From Alphaproteobacteria bacterium (GTDB lineage Bacteria > Pseudomonadota > Alphaproteobacteria > UBA9219), in NCBI GenBank assembly GCA_028691835.1, contig JAQUYN010000007.1, positions 1 to 53,995 of the forward strand: 53,995 nt of DNA, given 5' to 3'. The notes beneath the pieces are model-generated. The model worked only from the letters and a program-made list of their open reading frames with translations. It was not told where the DNA came from and searched no databases. Positions 25,394 to 33,946 of the stretch are shown one piece after another (positions within the stretch are counted from its first letter, which is position 1; each line of letters begins with the position of its first letter). The translations under genes were made by a program, and so were the position numbers.

Positions 25394-26860
25394 TTACTTT
25401 GTTATAGGTTGCGACCGTTGCCACCAGCCACCGCCGAGAGATTGAAAGAGAGCGGCTGTATCGCTTAAACGTGCCGCTTTGGCTTTGATCGCAGCGATCT
25501 TGGCCTGTTGGTAGGTCGTTTGGGCATTGAGCAAATCGATATAGCTGACGGCTCCCGCTTTAAATTGTTGCTGAACCATGTCCAACGTTTGTGCGGCGGA
25601 CTGTTCGGCTTCAAGTTGGGCTTTCAGTGTTTGGGCATCGGACTCCAGAGCCTTTAAGCTGTCCGCCACATTTTGGAAAGCAGCCAGAACGACAGCACGA
25701 TATTGTGCTGCCGATTGATCAAAGGCGGCTTCACTGGCGCGTTTGTTGTGGAGAAGTTCTCCACCATGGAAGATTGGTTGTGCGATCCCCGCTGCAAGAC
25801 CCCACAAGGCCGTTGTCGGTGAGAACATATCCGACATCCGCGCAGCTCCGACGCCATAGCTTCCTGTCAGTGTGAATTGTGGAAGCATGGCGGCCATCGC
25901 CACACCGATGTCGGCGTTGGCAGCCTGTAAATTGGCGCGCGCCGCCCGAATGTCGGGGCGTTGTTCCACAAGCTTAGAGGGCAGAGAGATCGGTAAATCT
26001 TGGGGTAGTTTCAGGCCACTGAAGTCAAAACGGGCTGCGATTTCTTGGCTTGGGAACTGCCCCATCAGCACGGACATTAGATGGCGGCTGGCCGCTAGTT
26101 GTTGTTCCAAAGCGGGGAGGGCCGCCTCACTTGTTGCCACCGTCGAGATTTGGGAAAGATAGGCTGGGCGTGCAATTGCCCCGACATCAAGCTGCGTTTT
26201 CATCAGCTCCAGCTGCTTCTTTTGCGCGGTGATAATATCTTTGCTTGCTTTGATTTGCTCGCGCAGAGAAGCTTCTTGAATGGCTGTCGTAACCACGTTG
26301 GAGGTCAAGGTTAGATAAGCCGCCTCAAGCTCGAACTTTTGCGCCTCAGCCTTGGCTTGAAGGGATTCAACGTTGCGTCGCGTTCCCCCAAAAACATCGG
26401 GAATATAACTGACACTCACGGATGTGTTATACAAGGTATAAGGTTTGCTCGATCCGCTGGATTCGCTGCGCTGGCTTGTCGCGCCGCCATCAATGGTGGG
26501 GAAAAAGCTTCCCGCGCCAGCTGCTGCGGTTTCTTCCGTCATACGTAAGGCTGCGCGTGCTGATTCTAAAGTGGCGTTTGATCTTACCGCGACATCAATC
26601 ATGTTATTCAGGGGGGCAGAACCAAATAAGGTCCACCACGCCGCAGGAACATCGCCACCTGCGACAAAACGCTGTTCACCGCCAAGCTCAGCCGGGCTGG
26701 ATTGTGTTTTGAGCGGAAGGCCATCAGGCCCATAAGATGTTACGTTCGGGGCCGCTGGCGTTTTGAAATCTGGCCCAACGGCGCATCCGCCCATCAGGAC
26801 GAGGACCAAAAGGAGGGCCGTGGCTGTCACGGGACGGTTCAGACGTGTTTGATAACGCAT
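25394..26860 (-). CDS. RND efflux outer-membrane lipoprotein (NodT/OprM family)
   Basis: A 488-aa outer-membrane factor. The lipoprotein signal is MRYQTRLNRPVTA, then a hydrophobic stretch to LMGGC; the lipobox cysteine would be acylated. The mature start CAVGPDFKTPAAP is the family hallmark. Two duplicated helical halves follow, with 'AAWWTLFGSAPLN' and 'QRPDIRAARANLQAANADIG'. ATG 26860 was chosen because it gives a standard short lipoprotein leader; the frame remains open to ATG 26926, which would put 22 extra residues before it. First gene of the efflux operon, transcribed from the promoter at 27022-27049. Confidence 0.92.
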   Translation of the reverse strand: MRYQTRLNRPVTATALLLVLVLMGGCAVGPDFKTPAAPNVTSYGPDGLPLKTQSSPAELGGEQRFVAGGDVPAAWWTLFGSAPLNNMIDVAVRSNATLESARAALRMTEETAAAGAGSFFPTIDGGATSQRSESSGSSKPYTLYNTSVSVSYIPDVFGGTRRNVESLQAKAEAQKFELEAAYLTLTSNVVTTAIQEASLREQIKASKDIITAQKKQLELMKTQLDVGAIARPAYLSQISTVATSEAALPALEQQLAASRHLMSVLMGQFPSQEIAARFDFSGLKLPQDLPISLPSKLVEQRPDIRAARANLQAANADIGVAMAAMLPQFTLTGSYGVGAARMSDMFSPTTALWGLAAGIAQPIFHGGELLHNKRASEAAFDQSAAQYRAVVLAAFQNVADSLKALESDAQTLKAQLEAEQSAAQTLDMVQQQFKAGAVSYIDLLNAQTTYQQAKIAAIKAKAARLSDTAALFQSLGGGWWQRSQPITK

Positions 26861-27021
26861 GTTGTCTTCGATCTTCTTGATTTGTTGAGGAAAGGTCGTC
26901 TTTTGCATCGCGTGGGGCCCTTCCATACTCTCTTATTTTGCTCTTAGAAACAAGGTTATTTTAACCAAAATTTAACGTTATCCACACTTTTCGAATTTGT
27001 GCTTTACTTCTGTTGGCCCGG

Positions 27022-27049
27022 ATTATATACATTCATGAACGTATGTAAA
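27022..27049 (-). promoter_or_regulatory. Efflux-operon promoter overlapped by an AcrR-type palindromic operator
   Basis: On the minus strand, -35 TTTACA (27049-27044) and -10 TATAAT (27027-27022) are 16 bp apart. The same DNA is a 26-bp palindrome (27023-27048) centred on TTCATGAA with only two mismatched pairs. The half-site TACATACGTTCATG closely resembles TetR-family efflux repressor operators such as that of AcrR. A repressor bound here would block RNA polymerase on the efflux operon. The regulator gene starts 28 nt away on the other strand. Confidence 0.75.
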
Positions 27050-27076
27050 TAGTTTTTATTGAATAAAGGAGACATT

Positions 27077-27694
27077 ATGGCGCGACGTACAAAAGAGGAA
27101 GCCGCGAAGACGCGGTCTTTGATTCTGAAAACCGCAGAAAAACAGTTTTATCTTCGAGGTGTTTTGCAAACTTCGTTACAGGAAATAGCCGTTGCTGCAG
27201 GCGTGACTCGTGGCGCGATTTATTGGCATTTCAGGGATAAGGCCGACTTACTTTGGTCGCTTGCGGATGATGTTTTTATGCCGCATGAGGATCTTATGGA
27301 CAGGTTGGTGGCCTGTGAATCCGATGATCCTTTGGCTCTTCTTTACGAGCATACGATTGCTTCTGTAAATGCGATCACCAACAATCCGAGCCGCCGCCGT
27401 ATTTTCACCATTTTGACACAAAGATGCGAATATGTTGAAGAGCTGGGTAAGCTGAATCGTCGCAACCATGCTATGCGGGACCGTCTTTTGGCGCGACTCG
27501 TTGCGCTTTTTGACCAAATCGAAAAGAAGGGGCTGCTTGCGCCAGCTTGGGGGCCTTTAACCGCTGCCATGGCTTTGCAAAACCTTATTATTGGATTTAT
27601 CAACATAGATATGGAGTACCCTGCACCAAGCCGTAAACGTGATAAGCTGCGCAATGATACTTTGGCTTCCCTTTTTCAGGGTTTTCGACGATAA
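27077..27694 (+). CDS. TetR/AcrR-family efflux repressor
   Basis: A 205-aa regulator. The N-terminal helix-turn-helix domain reads ARRTKEEAAKTRSLILKTAE, then 'TSLQEIAVAAGVTRGAIYWHF', typical of the AcrR/TtgR subgroup. The C-terminal ligand-binding domain (residues 60-205) has the AcrR-like RRRIFTILTQRCEYV segment. ATG 27077 follows AAAGGAG by 5 nt; an in-frame ATG lies at 27059. It is divergent from the RND operon and most likely represses both directions from the shared operator. Confidence 0.92.
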   Translation: MARRTKEEAAKTRSLILKTAEKQFYLRGVLQTSLQEIAVAAGVTRGAIYWHFRDKADLLWSLADDVFMPHEDLMDRLVACESDDPLALLYEHTIASVNAITNNPSRRRIFTILTQRCEYVEELGKLNRRNHAMRDRLLARLVALFDQIEKKGLLAPAWGPLTAAMALQNLIIGFINIDMEYPAPSRKRDKLRNDTLASLFQGFRR

Positions 27695-27778
27695 GTCTGT
27701 TTACCCTAACTGGACAATTGGAGTACAAAGGGCCGGAGATTTCTCTCTTGCCCTCTGTTTCTTGTGAGATTGTTCCTT

Positions 27779-30295
27779 ATGCGGTTTCTCTCTGCGTTGT
27801 TTTCTTTGCTGTTTATGGTCGCGGTATCTGGCGTTATCGTCCTGTATCTTATTTTTCAGCATTACAGCTATGATCTTCCCGATTATGCTTATCTTAAGGA
27901 CTATCAGCCGCCGATCCTTACGCGCATCTATGCTGACGATGGGCGCATGATGGCGACGATTGCTGCCGAACAGCGAATCTTTGTGCCGATCAAGTCGATT
28001 CCCAAGCTGGTTAGCGGCGCTTTTTTATCTGCCGAAGATCAAAACTTTTATCGTCATGCTGGCGTTGATGTGCTGGGCATCGCCCGTGCTGCGCTGATGA
28101 ATTTGCAGAATGTAGGGCGTGATCGCCGCCCGATGGGGGCTTCCACCATCACGCAGCAGGTCGCCAAGAACATGCTTTTGACGAATGAAGTTTCAATTTC
28201 GCGTAAGGTGAAGGAAATCATTTTGGCTGGGCGTCTTGAAACTTCGCTCAGCAAGGATCGCATTCTTGAGATTTATATGAATGAGATTTTTCTTGGCAAT
28301 CGATCCTATGGCGTGGCTTCGGCTGCGCTGAACTATTTCAATAAGTCCTTGGACGAGTTGACCGTGGCTGAGGCGGCTTATTTGGCCGCGCTGCCCAAAG
28401 CGCCTAACAATTATCATCCGGTTCGATCTCATGATGCGGCCTTGACGCGACGTAACTGGGTGATCTCGCGCATGCTTGAAGACGGCCTTATTACACAAGA
28501 ACAAGCTGATGCCGCTGTGCTTGCGCCGCTTCAAACGCGCTCTCGTGACGAGACAGAGATTGTCACAGGCGGCGAGTATTTTACCGAAGAGGCGCGCAGG
28601 CAGCTTGTTTCGCGCTTCGGGGTTAATCTTGTCTTAGAAGGGGGCCTTGCTGTTAAAACAAGTCTTGATCCCAAGATGCAAAGCGTGGCCACACAGGCCT
28701 TGCGAGATGGGCTTATAGAGTATGATCGGCGGAATAGGGGATATCGTGGCCCCGTCGCGCACTTGAACTCGCTTCAGAATTGGCTCGCGCAGTTGAAGAA
28801 TGTTCCTGTCCCTGTCGGGGCTGAGTCATGGCAAATGGCTGTCGTGATCGATGTCTCCAAAACGGAGGCTGAGCTTGCTGTGATCGATGGTACCCGTGGT
28901 CATCTGCCGTGGAAGGAGATGAGTTGGGCTCGCCGCGAAATTTCGATGGATTCTTTTGGTCCCCCAATTAAGAAACCTGCTGATGTTTTTGCCGTCGGCG
29001 ATGTGATCTTGGTCGAAGCGGTTAAAACAGCGGCAGATGGAAAGGAGTATCCTGTAGGACGGTACACCTTACGTCAGGTCCCTCTTGTGCAAGGTGCAAT
29101 CGTTGCCATGGACCCACACACGGGGCGCGTTTTTGCAATGACGGGTGGGTTCAGCTCGCGTATCAGTCAGTATAATCGTGCCACGCAGGCTTATCGCCAA
29201 CCGGGATCTTCGTTCAAGCCGTTCGTGTATATGGCAGCTTTGGATAAGGGGTTTACCCCGTCCAGCCTTGTGATGGATGCTCCGTTTGAGTATGTGCAAG
29301 GGCCGGGGATGCCTTTATGGCGTCCCGAAAATTATTCGCAGGTATTTTATGGGCCCACACCCTTGCGTATTGGCATCGAAAAGTCACGTAACGTGATGAC
29401 CGTACGTCTTGCCAATGCAATTGGGATGGATGCCGTTGTTGATGAAGCCAAGAAGTTCGGTGTTGTTGAAGATATGCCGAATTTATTGTCGTTCGCATTG
29501 GGAGCCAAGGAAACAACCGTGATGCGCATGGCTGCGGCTTATGGCATGATCGTCAATGGAGGAAAAAAGATTACGCCGTCTATTATTGATCGTGTGCAGG
29601 ATCGTGATGGAAAGACGTTGTGGCGGGTGGATACGCGTTTTTGTGAAGAGTGTCTTTCTCAGAACTGGGTGCCAGGCCGCGAAACACCAGAGATCCCCGA
29701 CACGCGTGAGCAAATTGAAGACTCGCGTGTTACGTATCAAATGACCTCTATGTTGGAGGGGGTCGTCCAACGCGGGACAGGTGCCCGTCTTAGGGCTTTG
29801 GGGTTCCCCGTGGCTGGAAAAACAGGAACAACCAATGACAGCCGTGACGCTTGGTTCGTCGGGTTTACGCCTGATCTTGTCGCGGCCGTGTATGTTGGTT
29901 TTGATGAACCCCATACATTGGGTTCGCATGAAACGGGGGCGAGCGTTGCTATCCCTGTCTTTCAGATGTTTATGTCCGCCGCCATGAAGGGCAAGCCTGC
30001 GATTCCCTTTCGTATCCCTGAGGGCTTGCGTATGGTCCGTGTCAACGGCACAACAGGCGCTCTGGCTCCTGCGTCGGATCCCAAGGGAATATGGGAAGCC
30101 TTTATTCCCGATACCGAGCCGAAAGAATGGGAAATGCGCCCTGTTTTAGATGGGACTATTACTGGAGAATATGCAAACGGTGTGGACAGCGTCGAGGGGC
30201 GCGGTGAACTGACTCCGGTTGTGATTGATGGGGGAGAGGTTCCCTCTTCGTCACCCTTTGCGCCCGCAACACAAGGTACCGGTGGGCTGTATTAG
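27779..30295 (+). CDS. mrcA: Penicillin-binding protein 1A, bifunctional peptidoglycan synthase
   Basis: An 838-aa class A PBP that polymerises and cross-links peptidoglycan. An N-terminal membrane anchor (residues 3-26) precedes the GT51 glycosyltransferase domain with SAEDQNFYRHAGVD (catalytic Glu near 84) and GASTITQQVAKN near 119. The transpeptidase domain has the SxxK serine in GSSFKPFVY near 475, the SRN motif, and KTGTTND near 679. An OB-like insert sits between the two domains. ATG 27779 puts the membrane helix at the very N-terminus; GTG 27764 in frame is possible. A Pro-rich cytosol-distal tail ends the protein. The structured repeat copy A follows the stop. Confidence 0.94.
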   Translation: MRFLSALFSLLFMVAVSGVIVLYLIFQHYSYDLPDYAYLKDYQPPILTRIYADDGRMMATIAAEQRIFVPIKSIPKLVSGAFLSAEDQNFYRHAGVDVLGIARAALMNLQNVGRDRRPMGASTITQQVAKNMLLTNEVSISRKVKEIILAGRLETSLSKDRILEIYMNEIFLGNRSYGVASAALNYFNKSLDELTVAEAAYLAALPKAPNNYHPVRSHDAALTRRNWVISRMLEDGLITQEQADAAVLAPLQTRSRDETEIVTGGEYFTEEARRQLVSRFGVNLVLEGGLAVKTSLDPKMQSVATQALRDGLIEYDRRNRGYRGPVAHLNSLQNWLAQLKNVPVPVGAESWQMAVVIDVSKTEAELAVIDGTRGHLPWKEMSWARREISMDSFGPPIKKPADVFAVGDVILVEAVKTAADGKEYPVGRYTLRQVPLVQGAIVAMDPHTGRVFAMTGGFSSRISQYNRATQAYRQPGSSFKPFVYMAALDKGFTPSSLVMDAPFEYVQGPGMPLWRPENYSQVFYGPTPLRIGIEKSRNVMTVRLANAIGMDAVVDEAKKFGVVEDMPNLLSFALGAKETTVMRMAAAYGMIVNGGKKITPSIIDRVQDRDGKTLWRVDTRFCEECLSQNWVPGRETPEIPDTREQIEDSRVTYQMTSMLEGVVQRGTGARLRALGFPVAGKTGTTNDSRDAWFVGFTPDLVAAVYVGFDEPHTLGSHETGASVAIPVFQMFMSAAMKGKPAIPFRIPEGLRMVRVNGTTGALAPASDPKGIWEAFIPDTEPKEWEMRPVLDGTITGEYANGVDSVEGRGELTPVVIDGGEVPSSSPFAPATQGTGGLY

Positions 30296-30327
30296 CTGTC
30301 TGCCGGAGAACGCCAGAGCCTTTCCCG

Positions 30328-30440
30328 AGTAGGCTGACGCATAGGTGGGCGGATATAACCACTCTATCCCGCTGTTTATCGAGCCTATTCACGCGAAGGC
30401 TTGGCACCAAAAGGGGCCAACCTTAGACCAACGGGTCTGG
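30328..30440. repeat. Structured intergenic repeat, copy A
   Basis: About 113 bp in the 302-bp gap after mrcA. It shares with copy B (34802-34935) the segment CGCATAGGTGGGC and an AACC-CTCTAT segment. With copies B and C it shares TTTATCGAGC, then ATTCACGCGA, then a small hairpin TTGGCaCC-aaaa-GGggCCAA. Outer pairing differs: AGTAGGCT (30329-30336) can pair with AGCCTAT (30382-30388), and AGACC/GGTCT forms an extra 3' hairpin. No gene is visible in the gap; the rest holds a GGTATAATGCC -10-like box at 30557-30565. Confidence 0.65.
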
Positions 30441-30597
30441 GGAACAACTTGAAAATCGTTATGTTGATGGAATCCGGGATGACGGAGTTTTTTATTGCTT
30501 TGATAAGAAACGATAAATTCCATCTGCCTTTCTCGTATTACTTTCGAAATTATAGGGTATAATGCCCTGTCATTGAATTTGGGTTCAAAGGGATGAA

Positions 30598-31233
30598 ATG
30601 GAAGATGCGAGTAACCCCAGACTGACCGATTTTTTGGGCGTGCCGCCGACGCAAGATTTGCGTGAGCGTGTTGAGCATGTTTTATATGCCTCTCAGAACT
30701 TCACACAAAATGTTGATACGCTTAGGGGCATTTATGCTCACATGGTAAGTGTGTCTTTGAGCAGAAGTGAAGCCGAGACGTGTCTTCGTCATCGTCAGAG
30801 CATTTTTTGTATGAACGATTATTTGTGTCAGGCTGACAACTGGATTTTGGCACCATTTATCACTGCCGCTGTTGATTCACGTGTCTATCGGATCAGTGTA
30901 GGCGGGAAAAATAAAGCTGTCGTTTTTTTCTATGATGCCGATCAAGAAACGGGTTTCCCGATGGATCGCTTACGCCTTCGTTATGTTCGTGAGAGATATG
31001 GTAAGAGTCCAGCGCTACAGAATTATTTGACAGATGATGCCCGAATCCTTTCGGCCACGGTCGAAACAGCAAGGATGTTGGCGGCCCGATTCGACACAGT
31101 CTTGCCGCCCAGAGATTATACCGCTACGCTTCTTGAGCAGGGCTACTGCCCCACAGTAGGCGGTCAGGTTCAGAAGGCTCAAGCCGCCTATGCTTCTAAT
31201 ATATTGATGCGATCAAGTGTGTTGATCGCGTGA
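30598..31233 (+). CDS. Hypothetical protein
   Basis: A 211-aa protein I do not recognise. It is soluble-looking, with no signal peptide or membrane helix. It opens with a helical segment (LRERVEHVLYASQNFTQNVD) and has an alpha/beta middle (VYRISVGGKNKAVVFFYDAD) and an Arg-rich stretch (MDRLRLRYVRERYG). The start is supported by AAGGGA 5 nt before the ATG, and a TATAAT box lies 35 nt upstream. Codon usage is like its neighbours. It sits between mrcA and prfB as a probable single gene. Confidence 0.65.
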   Translation: MEDASNPRLTDFLGVPPTQDLRERVEHVLYASQNFTQNVDTLRGIYAHMVSVSLSRSEAETCLRHRQSIFCMNDYLCQADNWILAPFITAAVDSRVYRISVGGKNKAVVFFYDADQETGFPMDRLRLRYVRERYGKSPALQNYLTDDARILSATVETARMLAARFDTVLPPRDYTATLLEQGYCPTVGGQVQKAQAAYASNILMRSSVLIA

Positions 31234-31267
31234 TCTGATTTTTCCAAGACTTGCTTTTGTAACAGAA

Positions 31268-31294
31268 AAGGGGGTAAAAAGCCCCTTCAGTTTT
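31268..31294 (+). terminator. Short hairpin terminator before prfB
   Basis: AAGGGG (31268-31273) and CCCCTT (31282-31287) form a 6-bp stem with an A-rich loop, followed by CAGTTTT. It is a modest terminator for the hypothetical gene, ending 18 nt before the prfB start. Confidence 0.55.
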
Positions 31295-31311
31295 GATATA
31301 AGGAATATGAT

Positions 31312-32431
31312 ATGCGTGCGGAAATACAGTCAGCAGTTGCGGCGACAGAGAAGTCGTTGGCCTTGCTGAGGAGGCATCTTTGACTATGATCAGGCCCTCA
31401 TTCGACTTGATGAATTGAATAATCTGTCCGAGAACCCGCAGTTGTGGGACGATCCTAAACGTGCGCAAGCCTTGATGAAAGAACGCACCCAGCTTGATCA
31501 GTCTGTTAAAACGTATCAAGAGCTGGACCAAGGCCTTCGCGACAATATTGAACTTTTGGAAATGGCCGAGGCTGAAGCCGATCAAGGCATGATTGCGGAC
31601 GCCGAGCGCGGCATTTTGGCCATGCAGGGTGTCGCGGCGCAAAAGGAATTGGAAAGTCTTTTGTCTGGCGAAGCTGATGGCAATGACTGCTATCTAGAGG
31701 TCAACGCGGGTGCCGGCGGTACGGAGGCTCAGGATTGGTCTGAGATGATTTTGCGCATGTATATGCGTTGGGCCGAGTCCCATGGGTATAAGGTTCACTT
31801 GTTAGACGAGTCTCGCGGTGAAGAGGCTGGCATCAAATCTGCGACCATTGAGATCAGCGGACATAACGCTTATGGCTGGCTTAAAACCGAATGCGGCGTG
31901 CATCGCCTCGTGCGCATCAGCCCATATGATTCCAATGCTCGCCGTCATACCAGTTTTGCCAGTGTGGCCGTGACCCCCGTTGTCGATGACACGATTGATA
32001 TTGAAGTTTTGGATAAAGATCTGAAGGTCGATACGTTTCGTGCCTCGGGTGCTGGTGGTCAGCACATCAATAAGACGGATAGCGCGGTGCGCTTTACCCA
32101 TTTGCCAACTGGCATCATCGTTGCGTGTCAGCAAGAACGCTCACAGCATAAGAATCGCGCCAAGGCGATGGAGATGTTGAAGGCCAAGATTTACGAGATG
32201 GAGCTGAAAAAGCGTGAAGACGCGGCGGCTGTCATTGAAGCTGGCAAGAGTGACATTGCTTGGGGCCATCAAATCCGTTCCTACGTTTTGCAGCCCTATC
32301 AGATGGTCAAGGATGCGCGTACCGGCGTGGAAACAAGTCAGACGCAGGATGTTCTCAACGGCGACATTGACAAGTTCTTGCAAGCCTCGCTGGCCTCCAA
32401 GATTCAAGGACAGGGCGATCCGGTGGACTAA
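31312..32431 (+). CDS. prfB: Peptide chain release factor 2 (programmed +1 frameshift)
   Basis: RF2 recognises UGA and UAA stop codons. The gene is two overlapping frames. ATG 31312 gives 23 codons ([20 protein letters not shown]...) to an in-frame TGA at 31381-31383; a +1 shift at CTT-TGA-C joins the main frame at GAC 31382, giving about 372 aa in all. The GGQ catalytic motif is in [19 protein letters not shown]. The codon-recognition tripeptide region reads [20 protein letters not shown] (SPY in place of the E. coli SPF, usual in alphaproteobacteria). AAGGA precedes the start. Annotating from the first in-frame TTG (31415) would lose the first 34 residues. Confidence 0.95.
31369..31384 (+). 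promoter_or_regulatory. prfB programmed frameshift site
   Basis: The SD-like AGGAGG (31369-31374), a 3-nt spacer CAT and the slippery CTT-TGA-C (31378-31384) reproduce the classical RF2 autoregulatory signal. When RF2 is scarce the ribosome pauses at UGA and slips +1, making more RF2. Confidence 0.93.
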
Positions 32432-32442
32432 AGAAGAAGTTT

Positions 32443-32688
32443 TTACAACGTCAGTGGAAGATCCGGCACAAACGCACGGCCTTTGGCAAACGTTGGGAAC
32501 TTTTCTTTTTCTTGAACGTAGAGTCTCCAGAAATGGTCTTGATTCTTTGGTCTTGTTGCGGGAGGGAAGTAGGGAATGTCCCCCAGATGCTTATACAAAA
32601 CGCTGCGAATCGTGAGTTCGCCTGGAAAAAGAATGTAGTCAGCGATTCCGTCACAACGAAGACCCTCGAAAAAGAACCTGTGTGCCAT
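32443..32688 (-). pseudogene. Fragment of an unidentified gene, 3' part
   Basis: An 81-codon frame with codon choice typical of the genome: MAHRFFFEGLRCDG, then ADYILFPGELTIRSVLYKHL, ending FVPDLPLTL just 11 nt from the convergent prfB stop. Just upstream, a second frame reads MAGSFTVRNPGEWHTG directly from the broken end of the MITE. This suggests that one original frame has been shifted around 32675-32690. I cannot assign a family. It is best read as the 3' part of a gene whose 5' part lies on the far side of the MITE (33106 side); an independent small gene is the alternative. Confidence 0.4.
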
Positions 32689-32723
32689 TCACCGGGGTTA
32701 CGCACTGTGAAGCTGCCTGCCAT

Positions 32724-32924
32724 ATGGGTTGATACCGGTGATAAACATAAAGGACTCGTCATCGCGAGGCCCCTTCTTCAGGGGCCGTGGCGATCCATCT
32801 CCTACTATTTCAACATGGGCCTACGTTGAAAATGCGGGAGATGGATGGCCTCGTCGGCCAATAGGCCTCCTCGCAATGACACCGTTCTTATTTTTATCAG
32901 TGTGTTAAACCCATAACTCGGGTT
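32724..32924. mobile_element. MITE, copy 1 (left end truncated)
   Basis: About 201 bp nearly identical to the intact copy at 51919-52129, with three substitutions seen in the interior. The right terminal inverted repeat AACCCATAACTCGGGTT (32908-32924) is complete. The left end retains only ATGGGTT (32724-32730), so about 10 bp are lost. The interior is highly palindromic: GAGGCCCC...GGGGCC, CCATCTCC...GGAGATGG and GGCCTCGTCGGCC, and it includes the GTCATCGCGAGG / CCTCGCAATGAC pair seen in many bacterial REP-type repeats. No transposase is encoded. Confidence 0.85.
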
Positions 32925-33106
32925 ATGTAAGCTTTGTTGTCGAGAATTTTTTGATGCGCGATTGTGTCAATGGAGAAGCCAACGCCAATGAGCGTTACAA
33001 TTACATCCGAACCCGTCACTTCGCGAACATTTGTTTCCAAAAATGTTTTGGCAGAGGTTCTGTCTTCAACAGAAGTGTTTTTCCAATCTGGACGGTGCCA
33101 GTTCAT
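32897..33106 (-). pseudogene. Fragment of an unidentified gene, 5' part, running into the MITE
   Basis: A 69-codon frame starts MNWHRPDWKNTSVED and continues 'NVREVTGSDVIVTLIGVGFS' to DNKAY. Its last nine codons, ITRVMGLTH and the stop, are read from the MITE terminal inverted repeat. The natural C-terminus has therefore been replaced by the insertion. I do not recognise the family. Together with the fragment at 32443-32688 on the same strand, it suggests a gene of perhaps 150 or more codons split by the element. Confidence 0.45.
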
Positions 33107-33204
33107 GGTTTATGTCATTTGCAAATGTTTACGAAAATAGGGCACTAAAAAATTAGAACGAACGCTGCGCTAAAGCCTTTCATTCAATCCTATTCAAAAA
33201 TCTG

Positions 33205-33720
33205 TTATTGTAACAACTCAATCGAGATCGCCTCACGACCCTTCGATGCCGTGTGAATAGTCATGCTGACTTTCTGGCCCGTTTCCAAGCTGGAGAGACC
33301 AAGGCGTGACACAATGCTCTTGTGGACAAAGACATCCTTGCCACCATCGTCCGGGGCAACGAAGCCAAACCCTTTTTCAGGTTTGAACCATTTCACGATG
33401 CCCGTCATTTCTTCGGTTGGGCCCGTCATTGTTTGATGGTGCGCGGGAGGGGGCGTTTGTGGAATTTCAACTTGCCCAAGGATGGAGACGATTTGCAGAA
33501 TCTGGCGCCCCTTAGGCCCATCGCCAATCTCAACGAGCAATTTCGTTCCTTCGGCGATTTGTTGTAGTCCTGCGCGTGTGAGGACAGATACATGCATAAA
33601 TGCATCAGCACTGTTATCAGCAGGCGCAACAAAACCAAAACCTTTTGAAAGATTAAACCATTTAACAACGGCCTCAATCTGTTCACCTTCACTTGCAGGC
33701 GAGAATTCATTGGATGACAA
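33205..33720 (-). CDS. Tandem cold-shock-domain protein
   Basis: A 171-aa protein made of two CspA-type cold-shock domains joined by a Pro-rich linker (PQTPPPAHHQ). Domain 1 (about residues 14-82) has VVKWFNLSKGFGFVAPAD and AFMHVSVL; domain 2 (about 105-170) has IVKWFKPEKGFGFVAPDDGG and VFVHKSIV. RNP1 (KGFGFV) and RNP2 (VFVH / AFMH) are present in both. These proteins bind single-stranded RNA or DNA and act as RNA chaperones. The double form is characteristic of alphaproteobacteria. The start is TTG 33720, with GAGG 8 nt upstream; no better ATG exists before domain 1. Confidence 0.92.
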   Translation of the reverse strand: MSSNEFSPASEGEQIEAVVKWFNLSKGFGFVAPADNSADAFMHVSVLTRAGLQQIAEGTKLLVEIGDGPKGRQILQIVSILGQVEIPQTPPPAHHQTMTGPTEEMTGIVKWFKPEKGFGFVAPDDGGKDVFVHKSIVSRLGLSSLETGQKVSMTIHTASKGREAISIELLQ

Positions 33721-33946
33721 GGGTATATCCTCACAAAAAAATCACAACGAAGTCATATATTATTATCTAATTTTCTTCGATTGAACAATCAAAATTTGGA
33801 ATTAATGTGTTTAAGGTAAACAGAGTATGAAAGAGGGCAGTAATCAGGGCTTGTTGATCTGTGCTGTGTTGCGGCGCAGCATTCAGTATTTATTAGCCTT
33901 CCTGTTATATGCTTATGGTAAAGATGGAATGAGGCAATGATCGGCC

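Noticed and set aside
30541-30570. GGGTATAATGCCC box considered as a full promoter of the 30598 gene
   Set aside because: The -10 is perfect but I see no acceptable -35 at 16-18 bp, so it is only mentioned with repeat copy A.
32512-32829. 105-codon plus-strand frame running into MITE copy 1
   Set aside because: No ribosome-binding site or recognisable sequence; the last third is read from the non-coding MITE.
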